Shown here piece after piece: positions 35,533 through 43,012 of a stretch of DNA of 64,000 nucleotides. Each line of letters opens with the position of its first letter. The first letter of the stretch is position 1. The notes under the pieces are model-generated. The model saw only the letters and a list, made by a program, of their open reading frames with translations. It did not search any database and was not told the origin of the DNA. This stretch comes from Candidatus Blautia stercorigallinarum (GTDB taxonomy: Bacteria > Bacillota > Clostridia > Lachnospirales > Lachnospiraceae), in the NCBI GenBank assembly GCA_019112785.1, contig DXIQ01000092.1, positions 1 through 64,000 of the forward strand. Reading direction: 5' to 3'. Made by a program: the position numbers and the translations under genes.

Positions 35533-36351
35533 CTACAATTCCATACACTGGTCTGTTGAATTAATAAAACTGTAAAAATGTATGGTCTCCATATCAGCAG
35601 GTATTTCCGCGCCATGGCTGCCCATAAACATAAATTTTCTATGACACCCGTGATCCGGCGCAAAAGCCAGGATTGCAGGATGCTTCTTCCAGTATTCTTT
35701 TATCCTGTCATAAATTTTCAAAAACATCTCAATATTCTTATCAAGAGCTTCCAGTGCCCGGCTTCCTTCAGGGCCAAAGCGGTGCATCATATAATCATAG
35801 TTTCCATTATAAAGGACCATAAAGTCATATTTGTCTTTTTCTATCAGATCCAGAGCCTTTTCGTTGCATTCCTCAACGGTAGGATAAATAAAATAATCAA
35901 TATCTCTCCCCAGAAATATCCTGGAAATACTGTCTCCCTCTGTAGAAATAATGGCCGCTTTTTTCTTTTCTTTCACCAGATAATCGAATACTGTATCCAC
36001 CTGGAGTACAGGCTTTCTGTATTTCATGATCCCGTGTTCCTGAGGGGAAAGGCCTGTATACATAGTCCCGAAACATACAGGAGTCACCGGAGGATATACT
36101 GCATGGACCTTCATACGGAGCTGTATCCGGTTTTCCAGCTCTGTAAATTTTTCCTGATATTTCCGGTAAAGCCATATTCCGATCGCATCCGGATTATAAA
36201 AAAATACCCGTCTGCTGCCTTTTCCTGTCAGCTCCCGGCTGGCTATATCCAGCACCTTTCCATGGGGCTCTTCCATTTTCCTGCCGGGCGTTATATCTAA
36301 AAGCTTCAGGATCGTGGCAGCCGTCTGCCCGATCCTATGCTCGTGATACAT
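35533..36351 (-). CDS. Alkaline phosphatase superfamily protein (nucleotide pyrophosphatase-like)
   Basis: 272 residues. PVTPVCFGTMYTGLSPQEHGI near 89-109 resembles the nucleophile-threonine region of NPP-type phosphodiesterases. Later metal-ligand motifs are YDYMMHRFGP and APDHGCHR, followed by GSHGAE. The usual N-terminal strand carrying the first metal-binding Asp is missing or altered (the protein begins MYHEHRIGQTAATILKLLDI), so the metal site may be incomplete. Alone between rnhA and the decayed locus. Substrate unknown. Confidence 0.75.
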   Translation of the reverse strand: MYHEHRIGQTAATILKLLDITPGRKMEEPHGKVLDIASRELTGKGSRRVFFYNPDAIGIWLYRKYQEKFTELENRIQLRMKVHAVYPPVTPVCFGTMYTGLSPQEHGIMKYRKPVLQVDTVFDYLVKEKKKAAIISTEGDSISRIFLGRDIDYFIYPTVEECNEKALDLIEKDKYDFMVLYNGNYDYMMHRFGPEGSRALEALDKNIEMFLKIYDRIKEYWKKHPAILAFAPDHGCHRKFMFMGSHGAEIPADMETIHFYSFINSTDQCMEL

Positions 36352-36499
36352 TTATATATTCCCCCTCTGTATTCCAATATAACAAGTATTGTATGTTAAA
36401 AAATCTACATTATCATTTGTATTCTATCACATACCGCACCATTTGGCATTCTTTTTCTTACAAAATTTCCTTATATTGCGTTATTCCTATCTATCCGTC

Positions 36500-36994
36500 T
36501 TACTGCAAAAAGACATCCTGGCTCTTCTGAAGCCGGATGTCTTTCCATGCAGTTCGATCATGGGGGTAATCCCAGTAACACCAGTCTTCATTATTCTCCC
36601 ATTTTCCGGCTTTGACAGTTTCATCATGATGTCCGTAATGAGAGCAGATCTCCAGGAGTAATCCAAGGGCATACTGTCCTACGATCTGTGTTCCATAAGT
36701 AGGAACGTTTACTACCGGGATCCCTTTCTCTTTTGCATAAGTATAATCTACCACATTGTATTCTGTAGACAGGACAGCGATCAATTTAATATTGCCGCAT
36801 TTATCAATAGTCTCTTTGGAGATAGGTGTTTTGTTGATTACAACAATCTCTGCGTCTCCGATCCGTTCTGCGATCAGAGGAGACTCTTCATAGGAAGCCC
36901 TGTCATATACTGTTACTTTTCCCAGTTCCTTTAAAGCATCCCAGCTTAAATCTCCGGGATTTTCTGTATATCCGTCTAAAACAACTATTTTCAT
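36500..36994 (-). pseudogene. 2-Hydroxyacid dehydrogenase, N-terminal remnant
   Basis: Residues 1-~150 (MKIVVLDGYTENPGDLSWDALKELG, split: KIVVLDGYTENPGD, ELGKVTVYDR, AEIVVINKTPI, VNVPTYGTQIVGQYALGLLLE) are the catalytic half of a D-2-hydroxyacid dehydrogenase such as glycerate dehydrogenase. After WCYWDYP the frame slips by one base (the expected continuation, MIELHGKT, is in the next frame) and the sequence then runs into a terminator hairpin. The entire NAD-binding domain (about 170 residues) is absent. Start is 2 bp after the RraA stop. Confidence 0.85.
36505..36541 (-). terminator. Terminator at the end of the dehydrogenase remnant
   Basis: Minus strand GACATCC-GGCTC-like stem (GACATCCGGCTT...GAGCCAGGATGTC) followed by TTTTTGC. 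It overlaps the last codons of the truncated frame. Confidence 0.75.
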
Positions 36995-36995
36995 C

Positions 36996-37514
36996 CTATT
37001 TTTCACCTTTACCTACGATAATATCTCCCGGATTGATAATGATACCTGCGAAAGATACCGGGAAGTTCATTTTACCTGGGCCGTTTTTGTAAGGACCGTT
37101 TGGTGTAACGCCTTTTGCATATACCAGAAAGTCCATCTGGCTTAAAGTATAGCCGTCACGTACACATCCGTCGATGATGATCCCTGCAAGACCTCTGGAT
37201 TTTGCATAGCTGCTCATGATCTCTCCGCACAGTGCACGGCTCATGCTGCCTTTGTTTGCCAGAACGATCACGTCTCCCGGCTGAGCCATATCCAGAGCCT
37301 TATGGAACAGAAGGTTATCTCCTGCCGGTGCATTTACCGTAAAAGCGGTGCCCAGCAGACGTGCTTTTGGGTTTAACGGGTAAATGCTGGCGTCAACGGC
37401 AGCGATCCTGCCACAGTTGTCGTCAATGTTTGCTACCGGAATGCCTCTGAAGGCTTCTACCAGTTCCTTAGCCGGTCTTTCAAAGTTTCTTCTAATCCTA
37501 CATCCTACTGCCAT
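36996..37514 (-). CDS. RraA family protein, C-terminally short
   Basis: 172 residues with LLGTAFTVNAPAGDNLLFHKALDMAQPGDVIVL and ALCGEIMSSYAKSRGLAGIIIDGCVRD pieces that carry the GE and RD residues of RraA/4-hydroxy-4-methyl-2-oxoglutarate aldolase-like proteins. It stops at NPGDIIVGKGEK, where family members as I know them continue for roughly 40-50 residues (GDxDGVVVVP..). It may be non-functional. It precedes the dehydrogenase remnant and diverges from a LysR regulator. Confidence 0.8.
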   Translation of the reverse strand: MAVGCRIRRNFERPAKELVEAFRGIPVANIDDNCGRIAAVDASIYPLNPKARLLGTAFTVNAPAGDNLLFHKALDMAQPGDVIVLANKGSMSRALCGEIMSSYAKSRGLAGIIIDGCVRDGYTLSQMDFLVYAKGVTPNGPYKNGPGKMNFPVSFAGIIINPGDIIVGKGEK

Positions 37515-37568
37515 TTTTTTAACCTCTTTTCTTTCAATCTGACCTCATCATAGCACAGAACTTAATAA

Positions 37569-37597
37569 TTGAAAAACGAATAATTTCTCTGTATAAT
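37569..37597 (+). promoter_or_regulatory. Promoter of the LysR gene
   Basis: -35 TTGAAA at 37569-37574, 17-bp spacer, -10 TATAAT at 37592-37597; AAAGGAG at 37621-37627 precedes the ATG. Confidence 0.7.
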
Positions 37598-37636
37598 ATA
37601 AACAAATTCTATATATTACTAAAGGAGAATGTATGA

Positions 37637-38563
37637 ATGAACCTGGCAGAAATTGAAACATTTTTAACCATCGTCAATACCAGAAGTATCACCAGGACAG
37701 CAGATCTTCTGTTTCTGTCCCAGCCTACAGTCAGCCATCGTCTCACTTCCCTTGAAAACGAGCTGGGATTTCCTCTTGTGATACGCAACAAAGGACATAA
37801 ACACGTAGAACTCACCGCCAAAGGCGCAGACTTTATCGCTATTGCGGAAAGATGGATGTCTCTCTGGAAGGAAACCATGGAACTGAAGCGTAACCAGGAA
37901 ACTCTTCTTTTGACCATAGGCTGCACTGACAGCCTGAATATTGCTGTATTCACGCCTCTGTATGACAAGCTTCTCAACGAGAACTCCAGTCTGGATCTGA
38001 ACATCCAGTCTTCTCACCATTCCTCTGAGCTCTACGGTCTGTTAAGCGATCACAATATAGACATTGGTTTCGTATATCACAAACTTCATTATAAAAATAT
38101 CATCACAGAAAAACTTTTTGAAGAAAAGCTTTATCTCATCCAATCGGATACTCCGGCAGTTCTGTCTTCCAAAATACATACGGATGAGCTGGATCCTTCT
38201 CTGGAGCTTTTTCTCAGCTGGGATGACAACTATCAGATCTGGCATGACCGCTGGCTTTCAACAATCTCCAGACCTCATATTTCAGCAGATACTATTACCC
38301 TGCTGGATAGGCTTTGGAAAAAGCCGGGGAACTGGATGATCGCGCCGGAATCCGTGATCCTGGAATTTGCCCGCATCCGTCCCCTGTACATCAGTGAACT
38401 GAAAAACCAGCCGCCTAACAGGGTATGTTATAAGATCAAGCACCGCTATCCCAAGATTACCGGCAAGCGTGCTGTGGAATTTTTTGAAAATGCCCTGGAG
38501 GAATATATGAAGGTTCCTCTGAAGGAATTTCCTCTGGGAGAAGTGTGGAAAAATACAGACTGA
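37637..38563 (+). CDS. LysR-family transcriptional regulator
   Basis: 308 residues. The N-terminal winged HTH (LAEIETFLTIVNTRSITRTADLL, then LSQPTVSHRLTSLENELG) is intact, followed by a substrate-binding domain (LTIGCTDSLNIAVFTPLYDKLL and on). It is divergent from the rraA-dehydrogenase remnants and followed by the pxpA-aminotransferase remnant, so it presumably once controlled an organic-acid or oxoproline catabolic locus. The gene itself shows no lesion. Confidence 0.92.
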   Translation: MNLAEIETFLTIVNTRSITRTADLLFLSQPTVSHRLTSLENELGFPLVIRNKGHKHVELTAKGADFIAIAERWMSLWKETMELKRNQETLLLTIGCTDSLNIAVFTPLYDKLLNENSSLDLNIQSSHHSSELYGLLSDHNIDIGFVYHKLHYKNIITEKLFEEKLYLIQSDTPAVLSSKIHTDELDPSLELFLSWDDNYQIWHDRWLSTISRPHISADTITLLDRLWKKPGNWMIAPESVILEFARIRPLYISELKNQPPNRVCYKIKHRYPKITGKRAVEFFENALEEYMKVPLKEFPLGEVWKNTD

Positions 38564-38591
38564 TCTTTTAAAAATCCCGTAAAAAGGAACA

Positions 38592-38627
38592 GGAGCTGTC
38601 GTATTAATGGATCAATACGACAGCTCC
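38592..38627. terminator. GGAGCTGTCG hairpin downstream of LysR
   Basis: GGAGCTGTCGTATT pairs perfectly with AATACGACAGCTCC across an 8-nt loop. On the minus strand CCTTTTTACGG follows shortly after the stem. It nearly matches the terminator stem at 62490-62533. Confidence 0.65.
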
Positions 38628-38690
38628 GTTATAATCATGGCAGCAGATTTCTCTGAAACAGAGTATTCTGTTTATTCCCCTGAGGGTCTA

Positions 38691-38742
38691 ATACCCCGCT
38701 GCTTGCATCGCTGCTAGTTTGATGCCCCGTATGCTTGCATCG
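38691..38742. repeat. Two near-identical 20/21-bp direct repeats
   Basis: ATACCCCGCTGCTTGCATCG at 38691-38710 and ATGCCCCGTATGCTTGCATCG at 38722-38742 share CCCCG and TGCTTGCATCG; the period is 31-32 bp. The second can fold on itself (CCCCG..CGGGG continuing to 38747). An adjacent CTCTG-AAA-CAGAG hairpin lies at 38651-38663. The segment fills the space after the aminotransferase remnant stop. Confidence 0.6.
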
Positions 38743-38753
38743 GGGTCTCTGAC

Positions 38754-39440
38754 TTATTTTTTCAGCTCTTCTACAGCTTCTTTGATCCTCTTGCAGGCTT
38801 CCTGAAGATCTTCGTAGCTGCATGCATAAGATAATCTCAGGTATCCCTCTCCTTCTGATCCAAATGCAGATCCGGGAACCATGGCGACTTTTGCGTGTTC
38901 CAGAATATATTCCGCCACTTCCATGGAATGTACACAGAGGGTATCTCCTTTAATATCCAGTTCTTTTCCGTTAACGGATGTTACTTTTCCTTCTTTGATC
39001 ATCTTTACACACCTCTGGATGGCGATCTCTTCGTCTGTGATCATAGAGCCTTTCATTTTTCTCGGAACTAAGGAAAGATCATCCATATAAGCCCGGTCTG
39101 CAAATATTTCAGAAGCTGCCCGCAGACCTTTGCTCTCAGCGATTTCTCCCAGTACAGCCCCTGCACAGTAGTATACGATCAGGTCTTTATCATATTCACA
39201 GATTGCCGTGGAAATGTCTTCGTCATACTAACAGGAATTTCCCATTGCCCCGTGAGGAGCCACATGCTGAAGCTTATTCCATAGCTTTTTGTAAATGCAG
39301 CCAGAGCGCCGATCTGATATTTCACATAATTCTTTACTTCATCATGGGAAAGAACCATCTTTCTTCTTCCAAATCCCATAAGATCCGGATATCCGGGATG
39401 GGCACCTACCGTTTTAAAAAAAGGGACGTAACCTGGCATA
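38754..39440 (-). pseudogene. Chimeric remnant: pxpA middle fused to aminotransferase C-terminus
   Basis: From about 39415 down, the translation reads as LamB/YcsF 5-oxoprolinase subunit A ([56 protein letters not shown]). A one-base deletion near 39271-39276 shifts the frame after KSYGI, and TAG at 39230-39228 interrupts again where Gln is expected. After GDTLCVH (about 38932) the protein abruptly becomes the C-terminal ~58 residues of a class I/II aminotransferase (HAKVAMVPGSAFG, GYLRLSYACS). The N-terminus of PxpA is missing: the remnant starts right after the T-run of the malic-enzyme terminator. Confidence 0.85.
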
Positions 39441-39463
39441 TAAATGCCAGGTTACGTCCCTTT
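39415..39463 (-). terminator. Terminator of the malate operon
   Basis: Minus strand AAAGGGACGTAACCTGGCAT-TTAT-ATGCCAGGTTACGTCCCTTTTTTT: a perfect stem of about 20 bp with a T-run, 35 bp after the malic enzyme stop. Confidence 0.9.
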
Positions 39464-39497
39464 CGTCGGATTCCTAAAACTTTGGATAAACAGATTA

Positions 39498-40670
39498 TTA
39501 AATTCTTGCTACGCCTGTCTTTCTTGCTGCTTCGGCTACGGCCTCTGCAACGGCTTTAGACACACGTTTGTCAAATGCGTTTGGAATGATATAGTCCGGA
39601 GACAGCTTGTCCTCATCTACCAGGCTGGCGATGGCATAAGCTGCGGCCACCTTCATCTCGTCATTGATATCTTTTGCACGCACGTCCAGGGCGCCTCTGA
39701 AGATACCAGGGAATGCAAGTACATTGTTGATCTGGTTCGGGAAGTCGCTTCTTCCTGTTCCCACTACAGCAGCTCCTGCTTTCTTAGCCAGATCCGGCAT
39801 GATCTCCGGAACCGGGTTAGCCATCGGGAAGAGGATCGGCTTGTCAGCCATGCTCTGAACCATTTCCTCTGTAACGGTTCCCGGAGCAGAAACTCCGATA
39901 AATACATCTGCACCTTTCAGTACTTCTGCCAGAGTTCCTTTTTCCATGTTCTGGTTGCAGATCTCTGCCATCTCTTCTTTTTCCTTATTCAGGTTGTCAC
40001 GGCCTTTGTAGATAGCTCCGTGGCGGTCGCACATAACTACGTTCTTCAGGCCCAGGCTTACCAGCAGTTTGATAATAGCAATACCTGCTGCGCCGGCTCC
40101 GGAAGTAACAACTTTGATATCGTCTAATTTCTTTCCAACCAGCTTTAAGGCATTGATCAGAGCAGCGGCTGTAACAACAGCTGTTCCGTGCTGGTCATCA
40201 TGGAAGATGGGGATATCACAGCACTCTTTTAATCTTCTCTCGATCTCAAAACATCTTGGTGCGGAAATATCCTCCAGGTTTACTCCTCCGAAGCTTCCTG
40301 CCAGAAGGCTTACTGTCTTCACAATATCGTCTACGTCTTTGGAACGTACACACAGAGGGAAGGCATCAACATCTGCAAAAGTTTTAAACAGTGCGCATTT
40401 TCCTTCCATAACCGGCATACCTGCTTCCGGTCCGATATCTCCCAGTCCGAGAACGGCTGTTCCGTCAGTGATAACAGCTACCATATTTCCCCGGCGTGTA
40501 TACTTATAGGAAAGATCCACATCCTTGGAGATTTCTTTACAGGGCTCTGCAACTCCCGGTGTATATGCAACAGAAAGATCTTCCGGTGTCTCGATCTTTG
40601 CTCTGCTGATCACTTCAATTTTTCCAGCCCATTCTTCATGCTGTTTTAATGCAAATTCTCTCTTGTCCAT
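39498..40670 (-). CDS. NAD(P)-dependent malic enzyme
   Basis: 390 residues. SVAYTPGVAEPCKEI near 29-43 holds the catalytic Tyr; TDGTAVLGLGDIGPEAGMPVMEGK near 69-92 and VDAFPLCV follow; the Rossmann part reads VVTSGAGAAGIAIIKLL near 190-206. It decarboxylates malate to pyruvate and CO2. It is 16 bp downstream of an LDH-family gene predicted to be malate dehydrogenase, which suggests an oxaloacetate-malate-pyruvate route. The strong terminator after it ends the operon. Confidence 0.95.
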   Translation of the reverse strand: MDKREFALKQHEEWAGKIEVISRAKIETPEDLSVAYTPGVAEPCKEISKDVDLSYKYTRRGNMVAVITDGTAVLGLGDIGPEAGMPVMEGKCALFKTFADVDAFPLCVRSKDVDDIVKTVSLLAGSFGGVNLEDISAPRCFEIERRLKECCDIPIFHDDQHGTAVVTAAALINALKLVGKKLDDIKVVTSGAGAAGIAIIKLLVSLGLKNVVMCDRHGAIYKGRDNLNKEKEEMAEICNQNMEKGTLAEVLKGADVFIGVSAPGTVTEEMVQSMADKPILFPMANPVPEIMPDLAKKAGAAVVGTGRSDFPNQINNVLAFPGIFRGALDVRAKDINDEMKVAAAYAIASLVDEDKLSPDYIIPNAFDKRVSKAVAEAVAEAARKTGVARI

Positions 40671-40686
40671 TTTTTTCTTCTCCTTT

Positions 40687-41631
40687 TTATTCTTTTACCT
40701 GTGCCCAGAAATCTTTTAAGATCTTGGCTGAGTTATCCATTGCAGCTTTTTCTTCCTCGTTCATAGGAACCTTTAAAACACCTTTGATTCCATCTCCGCC
40801 GATACGGCATGGAAGTGAGAATGCGATTCCCGCCCAGTTGTCAAAGCTGTCGTCCAGTACATGGGCAACAGGGAGGATGGCACCGCTGTCTTTCAGGATA
40901 TTTTCTACGATAGTAGATACCGCCATGGCAACTCCATAGAAAGTAGCTCCCTTTAATCCGATGACTTCTGCGCCGCCAGTCTTAGTATGTTCCGAAATCT
41001 CAACTCTGTCAAGTTCCTTTCCGGTCTGTTTTAAATATTCCTCTAAAGGAAGACCTGCGATAGTAGCGGAACTCCATACCGGCACCTGGCTGTCCCCATG
41101 CTCGCCTAAGATATATGCCTGAACATCTTCCACATCAGCTCCCAGAGGCTCGCTGATATTACATCTGAATCTGGCTGTATCCAGAGAAGTACCGCTTCCG
41201 ATCACTCTGTTTGCCGGCAGTCCGGACACTTTCTGTACTTCCATGGTGAGGATATCTGCCGGATTGGATACCACGATGATCAGGGGATCTTTGGCATACT
41301 CCATAATACTTTCTGTAACACTCTTGATAATGGAAACATTGGTCTTTGCCAGTTCCAGACGGGTCTGTCCCGGCTTTCTTGCGATACCTGCTGTTACGAT
41401 AATGATATCTGCATCTGCACATTCCTCATATCCGCCCTGTTTCACTCTTACCGGACAGTGGAATCCTGCGCCGTGGAAAACATCCAGAGCCGCGCCTTTT
41501 GCTCTGTCTTCATTTAAATCAACCATTACTACTTCTGTAGCCTGTTTTCTTACCATGAGAGTATAGGCAATAGCCTCACCCACATTTCCTGCTCCTACAA
41601 CCACAATTTTGGTTTTTCCTGAATTGTTCAT
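40687..41631 (-). CDS. LDH/MDH-family dehydrogenase, predicted malate dehydrogenase
   Basis: 314 residues. The Rossmann motif is GAGNVGEA, the proton-relay His lies in GEHGDSQ, and the substrate-loop Arg is R91. At the position that separates lactate (Gln102, dogfish numbering) from malate (Arg102) specificity, the sequence reads GIARKPGQTR, with Arg (R85). This matches LDH-like malate dehydrogenases, so the common label L-lactate dehydrogenase is probably wrong. AAGGAG precedes the start. Operon with malic enzyme supports malate. Confidence 0.9.
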   Translation of the reverse strand: MNNSGKTKIVVVGAGNVGEAIAYTLMVRKQATEVVMVDLNEDRAKGAALDVFHGAGFHCPVRVKQGGYEECADADIIIVTAGIARKPGQTRLELAKTNVSIIKSVTESIMEYAKDPLIIVVSNPADILTMEVQKVSGLPANRVIGSGTSLDTARFRCNISEPLGADVEDVQAYILGEHGDSQVPVWSSATIAGLPLEEYLKQTGKELDRVEISEHTKTGGAEVIGLKGATFYGVAMAVSTIVENILKDSGAILPVAHVLDDSFDNWAGIAFSLPCRIGGDGIKGVLKVPMNEEEKAAMDNSAKILKDFWAQVKE

Positions 41632-41665
41632 TTCTGTACTCCTTATAAGTTTACTTGGATTTTGT

Positions 41666-42055
41666 TTATGCTGTCTTTGCTGCTATATGGTCTGTTCCGG
41701 GTGGTGCCCGCAGACCATCTGACAGATCACATTTTTCCTTTCTGTCAAATGTTGCCATTTCCCTGCTACTGTAAATTATCTTCTCTGTCTGATCTCTTCC
41801 CGTATAAGAAATCTTCTGAGATATATCTGTCAGGGAAAAATGAATCTTTTTTCCTCCGGTCCAGAGCTGTTCCATATCACCGGCTGTTAAAGGAGCAATA
41901 ATGGAAGCTTTCCTTTGTCCTTCTCCGGAAGAAAAAGTTCTCTCCTCCCCTTTCAGACAGTCTGTTGACAGCTGTGCACCGGTAAAATATAAACTGCTCT
42001 GAACAAATAAAAGCATAAACAAAAAGACGGCCCATATCTGTTTATGTTTATTCAT
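41666..42055 (-). CDS. Hypothetical secreted or membrane-anchored protein
   Basis: 129 residues from ATG 42055, with GAGGG 9 nt upstream. A basic start (MNKHKQIW) leads into a hydrophobic stretch (about 7-24), then a Ser/Thr/Lys-rich extracellular part with two Cys (DCLKG, KCDLS). No family recognised. It lies 34 bp before the malate dehydrogenase gene on the same strand and could be co-transcribed, but there is no functional hint. Its reality is moderately supported. Confidence 0.5.
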   Translation of the reverse strand: MNKHKQIWAVFLFMLLFVQSSLYFTGAQLSTDCLKGEERTFSSGEGQRKASIIAPLTAGDMEQLWTGGKKIHFSLTDISQKISYTGRDQTEKIIYSSREMATFDRKEKCDLSDGLRAPPGTDHIAAKTA

Positions 42056-42169
42056 CAAGTATCGTCCCTCGCAGAATTTAACTTCATTTTAACAATTGTT
42101 AAAAATTTCACTTTTTAGACCAGTCTATCATAAATGAATAGGGATGTCAATTCATTTTGTACAGAAAAA

Positions 42170-42207
42170 AATACAAAAAAAGCTGCCCCGAAGGCAGCCT
42201 TTTCCAG
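42170..42207 (-). terminator. Terminator of the HMA gene
   Basis: Minus strand AAGGCTGCC-TTCG-GGGCAGCTT followed by TTTTTGTATTTTTTT, 20 bp after the HMA stop. Confidence 0.9.
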
Positions 42208-42226
42208 ATAGCCATACAGCCTGGTT

Positions 42227-42445
42227 TTACAGGAATATTTCGCAGTCATCTTCGACTTTTTTGCAGTTCTTCAGAACCTCCTGCATAACGGTTTTCGCTT
42301 CATGTCCCTCTTCAAATTCCACCTGCATTTTTAACGTCATAAAATTAACAACTGCGTTTTTTACACCATCGGTTTTCTTTGCTGCATCTTCCATTTTGTT
42401 GGCGCAGTTTGCACAGTCAACATCAATTTTGTAAGTTTTTTTCAT
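42227..42445 (-). CDS. Small heavy-metal-associated (HMA) domain protein
   Basis: 72 residues from ATG 42445 (AGGAG upstream). MKKTYKIDVDCANCANKMEDAAKK pieces show the CxxC metal site in DCANC, and VNFMTLKMQVEF gives the beta-strand typical of HMA folds. The sequence resembles the free N-terminal domain of Zn/Cd P-type ATPases more than CopZ (no GMxC). It is divergent from an ArsR repressor, but no pump gene is present. Metal not determinable by sequence alone. Confidence 0.9.
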   Translation of the reverse strand: MKKTYKIDVDCANCANKMEDAAKKTDGVKNAVVNFMTLKMQVEFEEGHEAKTVMQEVLKNCKKVEDDCEIFL

Positions 42446-42506
42446 CCTATTATTCTCCTCTCTGATCATCTTTTATCATTTGCTTAATTAAATAATCTTT
42501 TAATTG

Positions 42507-42543
42507 TTGACTATACTTTACTTCTGAATGTATAATAAGTCAA
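42507..42543. promoter_or_regulatory. Overlapping divergent promoters with ArsR operator-like dyad
   Basis: Plus promoter: TTGACT 42507-42512, 18-bp spacer, TATAAT 42531-42536 (arsR-type gene). On the minus strand a mirrored TTGACT lies at 42543-42538 with TAAAGT 17 bp on. Between them ATACTTTACTTCTGAATGTAT (42513-42533) is an imperfect dyad (ATACnTT...AAnGTAT), a plausible ArsR/SmtB operator covering both promoters. Confidence 0.6.
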
Positions 42544-42619
42544 GAGGAATAACAGCCCTTCTCCTGTTTGGGCGAAAACTATTTCCAAATGGAACAATTT
42601 TAATTGTGAGGAATGCGCT

Positions 42620-42982
42620 ATGAAAAATCAGATTTTACCCCATGACCATGGATATAACGAAGAAAAAGTTGCGCAGCATATGCCTACAGAAAATGAGATC
42701 GCCGGGGTCTCCGAGGCCATGAAGCAGCTGGGGGATCCCAGCCGGCTGCGGATCTTCTGGCTGCTGTGCCACTGTGAGGAATGCGTACTGAACATTGCTG
42801 CTTTGGTAAATATGAGCAGCCCTGCTGTTTCCCATCATCTGAAACTGTTAAAAAGCAGCGGCCTGATCGTCAGCCGCAGAGAGGGAAAAGAAATGTATTA
42901 CCGTACAGCAGACACAGAACTGGCTCAGGTCCTCCACCACACCATAGAAAAGCTAGGAAAGATCACCTGTCCTGAAAACTAG
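42620..42982 (+). CDS. ArsR/SmtB-family metal-responsive repressor
   Basis: 120 residues. The winged HTH has LGDPSRLRIFWLLC, ECVLNIAALVNMSSPAVSHHLKLL and the wing GLIVSRREGKEMYYR. Potential metal ligands: a His-bearing N-terminus (PHDHGY), C-x-C-x2-C in alpha-3 (CHCEEC), and D/H residues in the last helix (ADTELAQVLHHTIEK). This resembles CadC/CzrA types. GAGGA precedes the start. Divergent from the HMA gene; 30 bp before an AraC gene on the same strand. Confidence 0.9.
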   Translation: MKNQILPHDHGYNEEKVAQHMPTENEIAGVSEAMKQLGDPSRLRIFWLLCHCEECVLNIAALVNMSSPAVSHHLKLLKSSGLIVSRREGKEMYYRTADTELAQVLHHTIEKLGKITCPEN

Positions 42983-43012
42983 GATTTTGAAAGGTGAAGG
43001 GAGTTTTGCTGT

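Noticed and set aside
35578-36300. Plus-strand open frame of 240 codons opposite the phosphatase
   Set aside because: Antisense to motif-bearing minus-strand protein; no start signals.
38691-38742. CRISPR array
   Set aside because: Only two repeat copies with about 11 bp between them and no cas genes.
40687-41631. Naming as L-lactate dehydrogenase
   Set aside because: Arg at the specificity position and the malic enzyme partner point to malate.
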